From contig UQNZ01000001.1 of assembly GCA_900542525.1 (NCBI GenBank), positions 260,239 to 324,238 on the forward strand: a stretch of DNA of 64,000 nucleotides. The letters run 5' to 3'. The notes below the pieces were generated by a model. The model did not search any database, was not told the DNA's origin, and saw nothing but the letters and a program-made list of their open reading frames with translations. How positions within the stretch are numbered: the first letter of the stretch is position 1; each line of letters opens with the position of its first letter. Position numbers and translations under genes: made by a program. This document shows, piece by piece, positions 1 through 10,617 of the stretch. Origin of the DNA: an uncultured Eggerthella sp. GTDB lineage: Bacteria > Actinomycetota > Coriobacteriia > Coriobacteriales > Eggerthellaceae.

Positions 1-371
1 ATCGTATCGATAGCATCATCGAACACCGCATTAGCATGTTCGTCTTCTGCCACGGTCGCAGGCTTTACGATACCTACCCCGTCGGTGAACTTCACGTAGC
101 GTTGAGATTGCTGGTTGAAGCTCGCCAGGCGATGGCGCACCAACTGATGCGTGAGCGCGCGCGACACCCCATCAACGGCGAACGTGTAGCTCACATGCTC
201 GAGCGTAGAGAAATGACCCGACTTCATAATGGTAGAGAGCACGCTTTCCACGCGCTCAGGAGGCATAGTTTCCATGAGCTCTTTTGCTCCAACCGGCGCA
301 TAGCATAGACGCGCAGCAGTCGCGACAGCACGTTCGGGATCTTCAGGATACTGGAGCAATTCAACATTCAT
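1..371 (-). CDS. thyX: FAD-dependent thymidylate synthase ThyX (3' part outside window)
   Basis: Reading the minus strand from an ATG at 369-371 gives an open frame running off the left edge. It contains the ThyX signature [14 protein letters not shown] (family motif RHRx7S), followed by the phrase YVKF. ThyX makes dTMP from dUMP using methylene-tetrahydrofolate and reduced flavin, in the cytoplasm. The start has a GGGAGG ribosome binding site a few bases upstream. About 123 codons are visible, roughly half of a usual ThyX, so the C-terminal half is missing only because of the window edge. An opposite-strand reading frame over the same bases is a shadow. Identification rests on the motif and is strong; whether a ThyA also exists cannot be seen here. 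Confidence 0.9.
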   Translation of the reverse strand, partial: MNVELLQYPEDPERAVATAARLCYAPVGAKELMETMPPERVESVLSTIMKSGHFSTLEHVSYTFAVDGVSRALTHQLVRHRLASFNQQSQRYVKFTDGVGIVKPATVAEDEHANAVFDDAIDT

Positions 372-519
372 GGTCTACCTCCCTATGATCATGATGGTCA
401 CCCTATCATAAAGGAGAGCCAGCGCGAGGTAGGCACTGGCTCGGTAAAGAAACGTTTTAATCGTGAGACGCAACGGATTCAACGAACCCTCACTACGCAG
501 CCTCGCACAATCGAACTGA

Positions 520-1230
520 CTACTCGTCAACCTCGACCTCGATGCGCTCGAACGTGCTTCCTGGCGCCCCACAGATCGGACAGATATAATCTTCAGGCAG
601 TTCATCTGCATATTCGATATATCCACAGATCGGGCACCTCCAACCTACGCGCATCTTCTTCGCACCGCTAGAGCCTGCAGCCGCAGAAGCCTCTTCCTTC
701 GCTTTCACATCCGCATCAAGCTCATCACTCGAGAAGCTCGATGCGTTCTTTGGCGTACGTCCACCTTTCACCTCATGGTAGTAGGCATACGTCATCGGTT
801 CGAGATGCTCGACCTTCTCGGCCGCAACTACATCGCCCAAGAAGAAGATATGCGTTCCTAGATCGAGCTGCTCTTTGACCTTAACGGAGAAATGAGCGCA
901 AATCTGCTCAGCAACGTAGGGAATTCCCTGCAAAGACTCCTTATCCTCGAAATCCAAGAACTTATCGGTGTCCTCGCTCGTATGGAAACCGAACATGCCG
1001 ATAAGCTCCATCGAAGCTTCTTTGCACACAACGCTTACTTCGAACTTGCCTGTTTCAAGAATGCCCTGGGTGGTGTAGTTATCCTTGTTGATCGCAATGC
1101 TCACTTGGGGCGGGTCCGACGTTACCTGCGCGAAGGTATTGACCACACAGCCGACCGCCCTCCCATCCTTCATCGAAGAAACGATATAGAGCCCATAGGA
1201 TAGATCGCGAAATGCACTTTTATCGATCAT
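520..1230 (-). CDS. hrb: Flavin reductase-rubredoxin fusion (high-molecular-weight rubredoxin type)
   Basis: A 236-residue protein. Residues 1-160 form an FMN-binding split-barrel flavin reductase domain (opening DLSYGLYIVSS, then NTFAQVTSDPP). A short Ala/Ser/Lys linker leads to a C-terminal rubredoxin domain with two iron-binding knuckles, CPICGY and CPICGA, spaced as in rubredoxins. This arrangement matches the high-molecular-weight rubredoxin of anaerobes such as Moorella, which passes electrons from NAD(P)H to a flavodiiron protein for O2 or NO removal. No flavodiiron gene is in view, so the partner is inferred. The start has a strong GGGGG ribosome site 7 bases upstream. It lies downstream of rpmE, separated by a terminator, so it is probably its own transcript. 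Confidence 0.85.
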   Translation of the reverse strand: MIDKSAFRDLSYGLYIVSSMKDGRAVGCVVNTFAQVTSDPPQVSIAINKDNYTTQGILETGKFEVSVVCKEASMELIGMFGFHTSEDTDKFLDFEDKESLQGIPYVAEQICAHFSVKVKEQLDLGTHIFFLGDVVAAEKVEHLEPMTYAYYHEVKGGRTPKNASSFSSDELDADVKAKEEASAAAGSSGAKKMRVGWRCPICGYIEYADELPEDYICPICGAPGSTFERIEVEVDE

Positions 1231-1345
1231 AATTACCCCCTGTAATTACGGTTGTTTTCTTCAATTCTGACAGATTAGCAGAATCTTCAAAAGAGCCGTA
1301 AGTCTTTTGTAGGATAACAAGACAAAGATGTCTCACAGTGCACAA

Positions 1346-1384
1346 AAAAGGAAGAGAGTCCAAACGTGCGACTCTCTTCCTTTT
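1346..1384 (-). terminator. Intrinsic terminator after rpmE (probably bidirectional)
   Basis: A perfect 15-bp stem (AAAAGGAAGAGAGTC at 1346-1360 with its complement at 1370-1384) around a 9-base loop. T-rich tails follow on both strands. It sits 66 bases past the rpmE stop on the minus strand. Confidence 0.85.
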
Positions 1385-1449
1385 CACTCCTCTTACGAAA
1401 ATGTTGTCGTAAAGATATGTTTTAGCATGCACTGTAAGCAAACGGGCGA

Positions 1450-1950
1450 CTATTCAGCGCTCTCCTCTGCAGATGCTTCAGTTGCCTCCGCTGCTTCGTT
1501 AGCTTCCACAGCCTCTTCAACAGCAGCTTCTTCCGTAGCCTCTTTTGCAGCATCCTCTGCTTCTTCGACAGCTGCTTCGGTATCAGCCTTAGCGGCTTCT
1601 TGAGCAGCAGCCTTCTTGGCATACTCTGCTGCACGCTCTGCTTTAGCAGCAGCCTTAGCTTCACGCTCTGCCTTCTTAGCAGCCTCCATTGCCTCGACCT
1701 CTGCAGCGCGCTCTGCCTTCTTAGCAGCTTCGCGAGCAGCAACGGTCTCGGTTGCGGTGCCGAATTTGTTAGCAAAACGCTGAACACGTCCGCCGGAGTC
1801 GATGAGTTTCTGGGTGCCGGTGAAGAACGGATGGCACGCGTTGCAGATATCGACGCGGAGTTCAGGTTTGGTTGAGCGGGTTTGGAAGGTGTTGCCGCAC
1901 GTACACGTTACCGTGCAGTCGACATAATCGGGATGAATATCTTTTTTCAT
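1450..1950 (-). CDS. rpmE: Ribosomal protein L31 with a long Ala/Glu/Lys-rich C-terminal tail
   Basis: The first ~70 residues are a zinc-type bL31: it starts [16 protein letters not shown] and has the four ligands C16, C18, C36 and C39. It ends in the usual [19 protein letters not shown] block. bL31 sits at the central protuberance and bridges the ribosomal subunits. Standard L31 is 66-80 residues; this one is 166. The extra ~95 residues are almost only A, E and K, with repeats such as [17 protein letters not shown]. They are predicted to be a single charged helix or a disordered tail. The start has a GGAG ribosome site. The tail is continuous in frame with no sign of error, so it appears to be a real extension; its role is unknown. 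Confidence 0.93.
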   Translation of the reverse strand: MKKDIHPDYVDCTVTCTCGNTFQTRSTKPELRVDICNACHPFFTGTQKLIDSGGRVQRFANKFGTATETVAAREAAKKAERAAEVEAMEAAKKAEREAKAAAKAERAAEYAKKAAAQEAAKADTEAAVEEAEDAAKEATEEAAVEEAVEANEAAEATEASAEESAE

Positions 1951-2015
1951 GTTGGTCTCCTTCTAGTGCCTTGGTTTCCGACCAAGTGCGAAATGAGCCT
2001 AGCTATAGTAGCACA

Positions 2016-4037
2016 TTACTTCTTCTGTGAGGGATGAAAGCTGAAAAAGTCCGTGCGAGGGGGAAGATCGCGCACGCGATGGCGCTTTGCTTCAAGTTCG
2101 TGAGCACTACAGAGCTCTTCCATGCTGTCGAAATCGTAATTCCAGCTGAAGAATTCGTCGAAATCGAAATTCATGAAATCGCAGATCTTCTCGGTGCCAC
2201 GCGGCACGATCGGATGCATGAGCAGCGTGGCGATACGCAACAGATAGAACGAATCGATAAGCGTCTGACGACGCAGCTCTTCGCTTTCCTCTTGGTCAGC
2301 CTCTTTGATATGGCTCGACCAGTACTTGTTGGCATAACGGATGAATTCGTCCATCTGCGACATGATGGAATGGAGCTCGACCTTGTACATGGTCTCCTCA
2401 TAGGCGCACATCACGTTGTACACCTTCTTGAGCACCTCTTTGCTCACGCGACCAAGGGGCATGTAGCCTTCGAAGTTCTTCTGCGCTTCATAGAAGCAGC
2501 TGCGTGCAAGACGGTTGAACACCTTGGTGAGCAGCGCTCCTTCCTTGAGCACCGGATCAGCCACGCGTGGATCGTCGCGTTTTGCGGGATCTTGTTCGAA
2601 GACCTTCGGCTTGAAACCGACCGATTTCTGATCGAGCGCAAGCGCCAAGAAATGAGCTCGCAGCTGTTCGACCGTGTAATACTCGAGCAGTTCATCTGCC
2701 GTAGGTGGCTTCACCGCAGAAGACGAGGAAGCCTTCTTGTCGCCGAAGAGGATATGATGGTTCGCAATGAGCTTAGTCTGCTGCAATTCCCCATCGGGCG
2801 CATCTTCCACCACGGGCTGTTCTTCCTGAAGCGCAGCAAAGAGCGCTGGCTGGGCAACACCGTAGAAATACAGGTTATCCTGCCCGATGAATTGGTAAAT
2901 ATGTGCATTTTTGCTGCACCAGAATTTGCGCCAGAGCGCACGCGATAAGCCTTGCTCGTCGTTGCGTGCCATGGTGAAGGAAAGTGGCGCCCAAAGGCTT
3001 TCCGGCCAGCACCAGATCGTAAGACCGCTCACGCCATCGATCTCTGGGCACGGAATACCCCATGAAGCGTTACCCGAGATACGGAACGGCACAAGCGCCT
3101 TACCGGTTCTAAAGCGAATGTTCGCTTCGGTAAGCACAGCGCGCGCTTGATCGCGGTCGGTCACCGAAGCAAACTCGAGCTCGAAGCTCTGCTTACCCTT
3201 GGCTGCATCACGATATTCGTGCGCAGGAAGCTTATCGGCGATCTGCGTATAAGCATCGTAAAGCTCCACCTTTATATAGATGATGGGTGGAACGAGAAAT
3301 TCCTTGATGGTCTTAGGGACGAGCGGGCGAACCTGTTCGTCCTGTTCAGCTGCTTCAACATAGTCCTTCACGATATAAGCAAGGCTTGGCAGATCGAAGT
3401 ACCAGTTGTTCACCGTACGCATTTCAGGCACCGTGCCCGAAACCGACGAAATAGGGTTGATCAAGTCCGCAGGATCGTACTGGTGACCCAGATCGCATTC
3501 ATCGGCATATGCTTTTTCGCTCTTGCATCCTTGAACAGGACAATGCCCCACCACCTGACGACCATTCAAGAACATGTCTTCTTTGGTGTCGTGGAACTGC
3601 TGAGTACTCTCAAGATGAAGAAAACCGTGATCGTAGAGGCGCTTCACATAGGCCTCGGATATAGTGTGCTGCACTTCTCCGGCATGCCCCAGCCCGCTGC
3701 CTTCGTAGATGTCGAGACTGATGTCGTAGCGCTTGAGCGTTTCAGCCTGAAGGTCATGATTGCGTTTCACGTATTCTTTGATCGTGCCAGAAAACGTTCC
3801 CGCTTCTACCTCCTTGCGATAGCCCTCTTCGATCGGTGAACCATAGCAGTCGGTTCCCGAAACAAAGCATACGTTTTCGCGCCCGATCCTATCGCGCAAA
3901 AAGCGTGCGAAGCAGTCTGCGGGCACGAATACGCCACCAACATGCCCGAAGTGCAACGGCTTATTGCCGTAGGGCATGCCAGCGGTCACGACCGCATGGC
4001 GCGGCCAAACGATGTTGCGACTAGGATAGCTGTCCAT
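2016..4037 (-). CDS. metG: Methionyl-tRNA synthetase-like class I aminoacyl-tRNA synthetase
   Basis: A 673-residue class I synthetase with MetRS layout. The HIGH motif reads HFGH (29-32), the zinc knuckle uses C166, C171, C181 and H185, and the stretch FIGQDNLYFYG (383-393) matches the MetRS catalytic core before an anticodon-binding helical domain. MetRS attaches methionine to tRNA-Met. The KMSKS loop reads KKASSSS (434-440), so the second lysine, which normally helps adenylate formation, is replaced by serine. This may be a recognised divergent MetRS branch or a paralogue with another role; no second metG is in the window. Its start overlaps the end of sppA by 17 bases, indicating an operon with sppA and rho. 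Confidence 0.8.
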   Translation of the reverse strand: MDSYPSRNIVWPRHAVVTAGMPYGNKPLHFGHVGGVFVPADCFARFLRDRIGRENVCFVSGTDCYGSPIEEGYRKEVEAGTFSGTIKEYVKRNHDLQAETLKRYDISLDIYEGSGLGHAGEVQHTISEAYVKRLYDHGFLHLESTQQFHDTKEDMFLNGRQVVGHCPVQGCKSEKAYADECDLGHQYDPADLINPISSVSGTVPEMRTVNNWYFDLPSLAYIVKDYVEAAEQDEQVRPLVPKTIKEFLVPPIIYIKVELYDAYTQIADKLPAHEYRDAAKGKQSFELEFASVTDRDQARAVLTEANIRFRTGKALVPFRISGNASWGIPCPEIDGVSGLTIWCWPESLWAPLSFTMARNDEQGLSRALWRKFWCSKNAHIYQFIGQDNLYFYGVAQPALFAALQEEQPVVEDAPDGELQQTKLIANHHILFGDKKASSSSAVKPPTADELLEYYTVEQLRAHFLALALDQKSVGFKPKVFEQDPAKRDDPRVADPVLKEGALLTKVFNRLARSCFYEAQKNFEGYMPLGRVSKEVLKKVYNVMCAYEETMYKVELHSIMSQMDEFIRYANKYWSSHIKEADQEESEELRRQTLIDSFYLLRIATLLMHPIVPRGTEKICDFMNFDFDEFFSWNYDFDSMEELCSAHELEAKRHRVRDLPPRTDFFSFHPSQKK

Positions 4038-5019
4038 TGGTGGAAGCTCCTTCTAAGATCGTGTTTGTTGATTCCTGCGGTTGCTTTTCTTCTGCTGTTA
4101 AGAGCAGCGAAAGGATATCGACAAGCCCAAGGTCGTTCGCACCGAGATACTTGATACTGTACGAGCTTACACCAGAAAGAGAAGCAGCTTTATTGCACGC
4201 ATCTTTGTACGTGCCGATCTCATCGACAAGCCCATTCTCCACACCATCGGCGCCCGTGAACGCCATGCCAGTAGCAAGCTTTTGAACAGCAGAAACTTCC
4301 ATGCCACGACCTTCAGCGACCGATTCGACGAAGTTCTTGTTGATCTGATCGACCTGAGCTTGGAAGTATTTCACCTCTTCATCAGTGAGCGGGCGATTCC
4401 CATACGAAACGTCTTTGCTGTCAGCAGAGGTGATGGTGCGCACATCGATACCTAAAAGGTCGAGCAGCTTCGAATAATCGGTAACCTGGATGATCGTACC
4501 GATCGAACCGATGCTCGAGGCTTCATTGGCATAGATATAGTCGGCCTGCGAAGAGATGAGATAAGCCGCCGAAGCATTGCCCGAAGCAGTGGAGACCACG
4601 ATCGGCTTCGAAAAACCCTTCACGTACTGCGCCATTTCTTCACCGGCTGCCGCGGCACCTCCGCCTGAATTCACACGAAGCACGACCGCTTTGATGGACG
4701 GATCGTTTGCAGCACTTTGCAGCTGAGCAAGAAGCCCTTCGGGCGTATTCGCGCCACCATCCTGACCGATCGTGCCATCAAGGTCGATCACGCCGATGGA
4801 ATCCTGGAATGTAAGATACGGATTGGTGCGGACATTATTTCCTACAAGCGTGCCAACAAGAATGCCAAGGATCACAAGAAGCACCACGACCCATATGCGC
4901 ACCCCTTTTCGTTTCTTCACACGTTTTGCGACATACGGTTGATTCGCACCATAGGGCTGACCCATCGGAGGAGGAGGCGTGGGTGAAGCTGTTTCAGGGG
5001 TAGCCGAGTTCTCAGACAT
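4021..5019 (-). CDS. sppA: Signal peptide peptidase SppA (S49 serine protease)
   Basis: A 332-residue membrane protease of family S49. A Pro-rich cytoplasmic N-terminus and a basic KRVKKRKG patch precede one transmembrane helix (VRIWVVVLLVILGILVGTLVG). The ClpP-fold domain follows, with RVNSGGGAAAAGEE, the nucleophile region SGNASAAYLISSQADYIYA, the GSIGTI segment, and the likely catalytic lysine in SADSKDVSYGN. SppA degrades leftover signal peptides in the membrane. I chose the ATG at 5017-5019 (MSENSATPE) because an earlier start at 5088 would lie inside rho. It begins 32 bases after the rho stop and overlaps the next gene by 17 bases, so translation is probably coupled. Confidence 0.93.
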   Translation of the reverse strand: MSENSATPETASPTPPPPMGQPYGANQPYVAKRVKKRKGVRIWVVVLLVILGILVGTLVGNNVRTNPYLTFQDSIGVIDLDGTIGQDGGANTPEGLLAQLQSAANDPSIKAVVLRVNSGGGAAAAGEEMAQYVKGFSKPIVVSTASGNASAAYLISSQADYIYANEASSIGSIGTIIQVTDYSKLLDLLGIDVRTITSADSKDVSYGNRPLTDEEVKYFQAQVDQINKNFVESVAEGRGMEVSAVQKLATGMAFTGADGVENGLVDEIGTYKDACNKAASLSGVSSYSIKYLGANDLGLVDILSLLLTAEEKQPQESTNTILEGASTNGQLS

Positions 5020-5051
5020 TGAATTCCCTTTCGCACTCTCATCACAAAAGC

Positions 5052-6769
<1,718 letters not shown>

Positions 6770-6773
<4 letters not shown>

Positions 6774-7438
6774 GCGTTAGCTACTTTCTCCCAGTCGTTC
6801 AGGAAGGAAACGAGACCGCGTTCGGTAAGAGGATGCTCGATGCACTTCTTCAGAACGCCGAAGGGCACGGTGGCGATGTCGGCACCCATGAGCGCTGCCT
6901 GAGTAACATGGTTTGCGCTGCGGATCGATGCAGCGATAACTTCGCATTCGTGACCGAAGTCATAGTTCGCCATAGCCTCGACCACATTCACTAATTGCTG
7001 AATGCCATCTTCAGAAATATCGTCGAAACGGCCAACGAACGGCGAGATATAACGCGCACCACTGCGTGCAGCGAGGATCGCCTGCGGCACCGTAAAGCAC
7101 AGCGTCATATTCACCGGAATGCCTTCAGCTGCGAGCATCTTCGTTGCAGCCAGGCCTTCGACCATGGTCGGAACTTTCACGACCACATGATCTGGATCGA
7201 TCGCGTGGAGCTTCTTGCCGTCGGCAAAGATCTCATCGCGGGTCATCGCGACCGACTCGGCCGAAACAGGACCTTGCACGATGTCGCAAATAGCTTTGAT
7301 ATGCTCGTGGAAATCGGAAAGCTTGCCACCAACACGCGAATAGAGCGTGGGGTTCGTGGTAACGCCTGCGATCGCGCCCCAGCTGTTCGCCTCCTCGATT
7401 TCCTTAAGATCGGCGGTATCCAAAAAGAATTTCACCAT
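6770..7438 (-). CDS. fsa: Transaldolase of the small TalC/Fsa class
   Basis: A ~222-residue TIM-barrel enzyme of the short transaldolase/fructose-6-phosphate aldolase family. It begins KFFLDTADLKEIEEANSWG, has GVTTNPTL, and carries the Schiff-base lysine in VVVKVPTM. It moves dihydroxyacetone units between sugar phosphates in the pentose phosphate pathway. AAGGAGG lies only 2 bases before the ATG at 7436-7438 but 5 bases before the next codon, GTG at 7433-7435, so the true start may be that GTG. The stop overlaps the rho start. It appears to be the first gene of the fsa-rho-sppA-metG run; about 230 bases upstream hold no gene. Confidence 0.92.
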
Positions 7439-7687
7439 GTCCTCCTTAGACTGGTACACCTATTGGCAGTATGCGAGCACGAAGGCTGCGCGATATGCAA
7501 AATGAGGGGGATATAAAAGACGCTTTCATCGTAAACAATCAATCCGCGATACGCAAGCCACAATCAAGAAACTTGCGGAATCGGGCAAAGAAGAACCGAA
7601 CGGAAAAGCGCGCTTGTTTCTTCGCGTGCAAAAGAGGTCTCTTCGCATCAAAGCGATCCAGCTTTGGCCACGCTTTCGTGGCTGCGC

Positions 7688-8530
7688 TTATCGACCAACA
7701 GCCTCACGAAAGAAGGCGATCTCCTTAGCATAGCCCGGAAGCTCATTGGGCGTTTCAAGGATGGCTGGTAGCCCCTGCAAAGCAGGATGTTCGAGTACGC
7801 GCACGAGCGCCTCCGCACCGATCTGGCCTTCTCCGATGCGAGCATGGCGGTCTTTATGTGCGCCGCACGTATTCAGAGAGTCGTTGATATGCAGCGCCTT
7901 CAAGTGTTCAAGGCCTATGACACGCTCGAACTCATCGAGTACGCCATCGAGGTCGTTCTTGATATCGTAGCCCGCATCCCACACGTGGCACGTGTCGAAG
8001 CAAACGCCTACTTTTTCAGGATGGTCCATACGCGCACGAATCGCTGCGATCTCTTCGAAGGTCGATCCCACCTCCGATCCTTTGCCTGCCATGGTTTCAA
8101 GAAGAAGTGTGGTGGTCTGGTCGGGCGCGATCACTTGATTCAAAGTCTCAGCGATCTGTTCGACCCCAACTTCGCTCCCTTGCCCCGTATGCGAACCAGG
8201 ATGCATGTTGAAGAGCTGGTTCGGCGTATATTCCATACGCGCAAGATCATCCACGAGCGCCTGAAGGGCGAACTCGCGCACCGATTCTTTGGCTGAACAC
8301 GGGTTGATCGTATAGGAACCATGAGCAACGATCTTATCGATACCCGCCTCTTTGCAAGCTTGCTCGAAACGCTTGATATCCTCAGGGTCGATCGCTTTAG
8401 CAGCACCACCGCGCGGGTTGCGCGTGAAGAAAGCGAACGTGTTGGCGCCGATGCTCTGCGCAGTCTTCGCCATCGCCTCATAGCCTTTTCCTGAAGACAG
8501 GTGGCATCCGATGATCAGCTCTTGTTGCAT
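7688..8530 (-). CDS. nfo: Endonuclease IV (AP endonuclease)
   Basis: A 280-residue zinc-dependent AP endonuclease with a TIM barrel. The three family signatures are present: LLLETMAGKGSEVG, VGVCFDTCHVWDAGYD and the HINDS...HKDRHARIGEGQIG block, which supply metal ligands. NMHPGSHTGQG matches the normal LHPGSH element. It cuts DNA 5' of abasic sites during base excision repair. Length is typical for bacterial Nfo. It lies 17 bases downstream of recN on the same strand, so the two DNA repair genes are probably cotranscribed. Confidence 0.96.
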   Translation of the reverse strand: MQQELIIGCHLSSGKGYEAMAKTAQSIGANTFAFFTRNPRGGAAKAIDPEDIKRFEQACKEAGIDKIVAHGSYTINPCSAKESVREFALQALVDDLARMEYTPNQLFNMHPGSHTGQGSEVGVEQIAETLNQVIAPDQTTTLLLETMAGKGSEVGSTFEEIAAIRARMDHPEKVGVCFDTCHVWDAGYDIKNDLDGVLDEFERVIGLEHLKALHINDSLNTCGAHKDRHARIGEGQIGAEALVRVLEHPALQGLPAILETPNELPGYAKEIAFFREAVGR

Positions 8531-8547
8531 AACAAACCTCTATCGTA

Positions 8548-10239
8548 TTACTGGGCAGCTTCGAGGAGCTCTCGAGCGTGAGCAAGCGAAGTTTCATCAA
8601 CACGCCCGGAGAGCATGCGAGCAACTTCCGAAACGCGTTCTTCAGCGGACAGCGCTCTGATATTGGTGGTAAGTTCGGGCTCTTCTTGTTTTTCGACAAG
8701 ATAATGAGCATCTCCCACTACCGCAACCTGCGGCAAATGCGTGACCACGATAAGCTGGTGCGTCTGCGCCAAGTCTTTCAGCACAGCCGCCAAAGCAAGC
8801 GCAGTCTTGCCTCCAACACCCGCATCGATCTCATCAAAAACGAGCGTATCAACATCATCGCAGCTACCCAGCACCACCTTGAGTGCCAACATCACACGAC
8901 TGACCTCACCACCCGAAGCGATAGCCGATAGCTTTTGCGGAGAAAGCCCTGTGCCAGGAACGAACAGGTAATCGAGCGCCTGCGTTCCCCAACGCGTCCA
9001 TGCTTCGCGCGTGAGATCCTGAAGTTCCACCACCAAAGAAGCGCTTCCCATCTCAAGGCGAGCCATCTGAGAGGTGACCGCATCAGAAAAGCGCGGTGCC
9101 ACCTCTTCACGAGCAGCCGCAAGCGCATCAGCCGCCGAAACAAGCACATCTTCAGCTTCCTCACGCGCCTGTTTCGCTTCCGCGAGCAATTCATCGCACG
9201 AATCATAAGAAGCAATGAGTTGGTTCGCTTCAGCGAAGGTTGCGAAAACCTCATCCATCGTTGGGCCATATCCACGCATGATACCCTGAAGCGCCGAGAG
9301 ACGCGTTTGCCGCACTTCGAGCTCATCTTCCGAAAAATCGATGCTCGCTTGATAGCGTGCGAGTTCATGGCCTACATCCTCAAGCAAGAAATACGCTTCG
9401 CGCGCCGCTTTCTGCTGCGCTTCGATCGCTTCGTCAACACCAGCGATCTTATCGATCGACACCTGAACATCCTGCAACTTCTCGAGCACGCCACCTTCAG
9501 CAGTGAGCGCCTGATAGGCCGACCGCGTCTCGCCCGCCAGCATCTCAGCATTCTCGTAGAACGGAAGCTCTTGAAGTAATGTCTCGTATTCACCAGGCTG
9601 CGGATCGACCGCAGCGATCTGCTCAACCGTAAAACGCGCCCGATCGAGCGCAACGGAATCCGCCTCGCGCAGCTTCAGCAAGCGCTCGACTTCCGCCTGC
9701 GCAGCAAGACACGCATCGAAGGCTTCTTGATAACGCTCAAGCGCAGGACCGATGCTCGAAGCGCCCCACCTATCGAACAACTTCCGCTGATAAGCGGCAT
9801 TGAGCAATTGCTGATGCTCATGCTGACCGCACAGATCGATGCTTGTGCCAATCCCTGCAGTAAGATCCTTCACGCCCGCAAGCGACCCATTTATGGTCAC
9901 GCGCGAACGACCATTGAGTCCTACCCGACGACAAACCACAGTGCCATCTTCAGAGGACGCGGTCATCTCTTGTTCGGCGGATCGGCTCTGCTTATCGGGC
10001 GATTCCTGCTCATCAGCCTCGGCGTTCTCAAGGAAGAAGCGCCCCTCAACAGCAAGTTCAGCCGCGCCTTCGCGGATCATTCCCGCATTCGCGCGTTCGC
10101 CTACCAAAAGCTTGAGCGCATTCAGCAAAGCGGTCTTACCCGAGCCAGTTTCGCCCGTTATCACCGTCATGCCACTTGATGGCTGAAAAAGGGTATCGCG
10201 AATGAGTGCCACATTGGCAATATGCATTTCATCGAGCAT
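8548..10239 (-). CDS. recN: DNA repair protein RecN
   Basis: An SMC-like ATPase of about 563 residues. Walker A is GETGSGKTALL near the N-terminus. A long Glu/Ala-rich coiled coil follows, then the ABC signature SGGEVSRVMLALK and Walker B TLVFDEIDAGVGG near the C-terminus. RecN gathers broken DNA ends early in double-strand-break repair. The frame is open from 10311, but MLDEMHIANVALI at 10239 matches the usual RecN beginning and has a GGAGAAAGG ribosome site. It is followed by nfo after 17 bases. An acidic/Ser-rich insert (~residues 70-95) follows the first strands of the head domain. Confidence 0.95.
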   Translation of the reverse strand: MLDEMHIANVALIRDTLFQPSSGMTVITGETGSGKTALLNALKLLVGERANAGMIREGAAELAVEGRFFLENAEADEQESPDKQSRSAEQEMTASSEDGTVVCRRVGLNGRSRVTINGSLAGVKDLTAGIGTSIDLCGQHEHQQLLNAAYQRKLFDRWGASSIGPALERYQEAFDACLAAQAEVERLLKLREADSVALDRARFTVEQIAAVDPQPGEYETLLQELPFYENAEMLAGETRSAYQALTAEGGVLEKLQDVQVSIDKIAGVDEAIEAQQKAAREAYFLLEDVGHELARYQASIDFSEDELEVRQTRLSALQGIMRGYGPTMDEVFATFAEANQLIASYDSCDELLAEAKQAREEAEDVLVSAADALAAAREEVAPRFSDAVTSQMARLEMGSASLVVELQDLTREAWTRWGTQALDYLFVPGTGLSPQKLSAIASGGEVSRVMLALKVVLGSCDDVDTLVFDEIDAGVGGKTALALAAVLKDLAQTHQLIVVTHLPQVAVVGDAHYLVEKQEEPELTTNIRALSAEERVSEVARMLSGRVDETSLAHARELLEAAQ

Positions 10240-10368
10240 ACGTAGGCCTTTCTCCAGCAACGAATAAGCTGGTCGATTCACGATCAAGAGCGCGTCTTTC
10301 GTGATGCCCACAGACGCTGTTGCGCCCCTCGAACCAATGCTTCGATCGAATCAATTATATCGATGCAC

Positions 10369-10617
10369 TTACTTTATGTCTTCGTCGTTTCGTGTTTTAT
10401 GCCGCGCGTAAATCATCTGCCAAACTACATAAACGCCCAACACAAACGCACTCAAATAGCCAACTATCCCAAGCAGCGGCACGCCTAAGAATCTTGGCAT
10501 CATATCCGTTGTGCAGATGATGCTCGAACCGATGAAGAGTCCTGCCGAAATGAGCGCAAAAGCAAGATAGCCCGTAAGCGAATAAACGGTCGATTTAAGA
10601 TCTTTCGGCATGTTCAT
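10369..10617 (-). CDS. Separated C-terminal membrane anchor of the UbiB/ABC1 kinase
   Basis: An 82-residue frame with two predicted transmembrane helices (YLAFALISAGLFIGSSII and LGIVGYLSAFVLGVYVVW). The pair matches the C-terminal membrane hairpin that ends UbiB/ABC1 family kinases. It overlaps the 3' end of the kinase frame. Reading this frame upstream with one G removed from the G6 run (C6 on the plus strand at 10638-10643) joins the kinase seamlessly as DMLN-EGEISVGTEMNMPKD. It is therefore either the frameshifted tail of the kinase gene or a tail made by frameshifting or re-initiation. No good ribosome site precedes its first ATG. Confidence 0.6.
   Translation of the reverse strand: MNMPKDLKSTVYSLTGYLAFALISAGLFIGSSIICTTDMMPRFLGVPLLGIVGYLSAFVLGVYVVWQMIYARHKTRNDEDIK

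Noticed and set aside
1422..1787. A 121-codon Lys/Arg/Leu-rich frame overlapping rpmE
   Set aside because: It is an alternative frame of the Ala/Glu/Lys repeat tail, not an independent gene.
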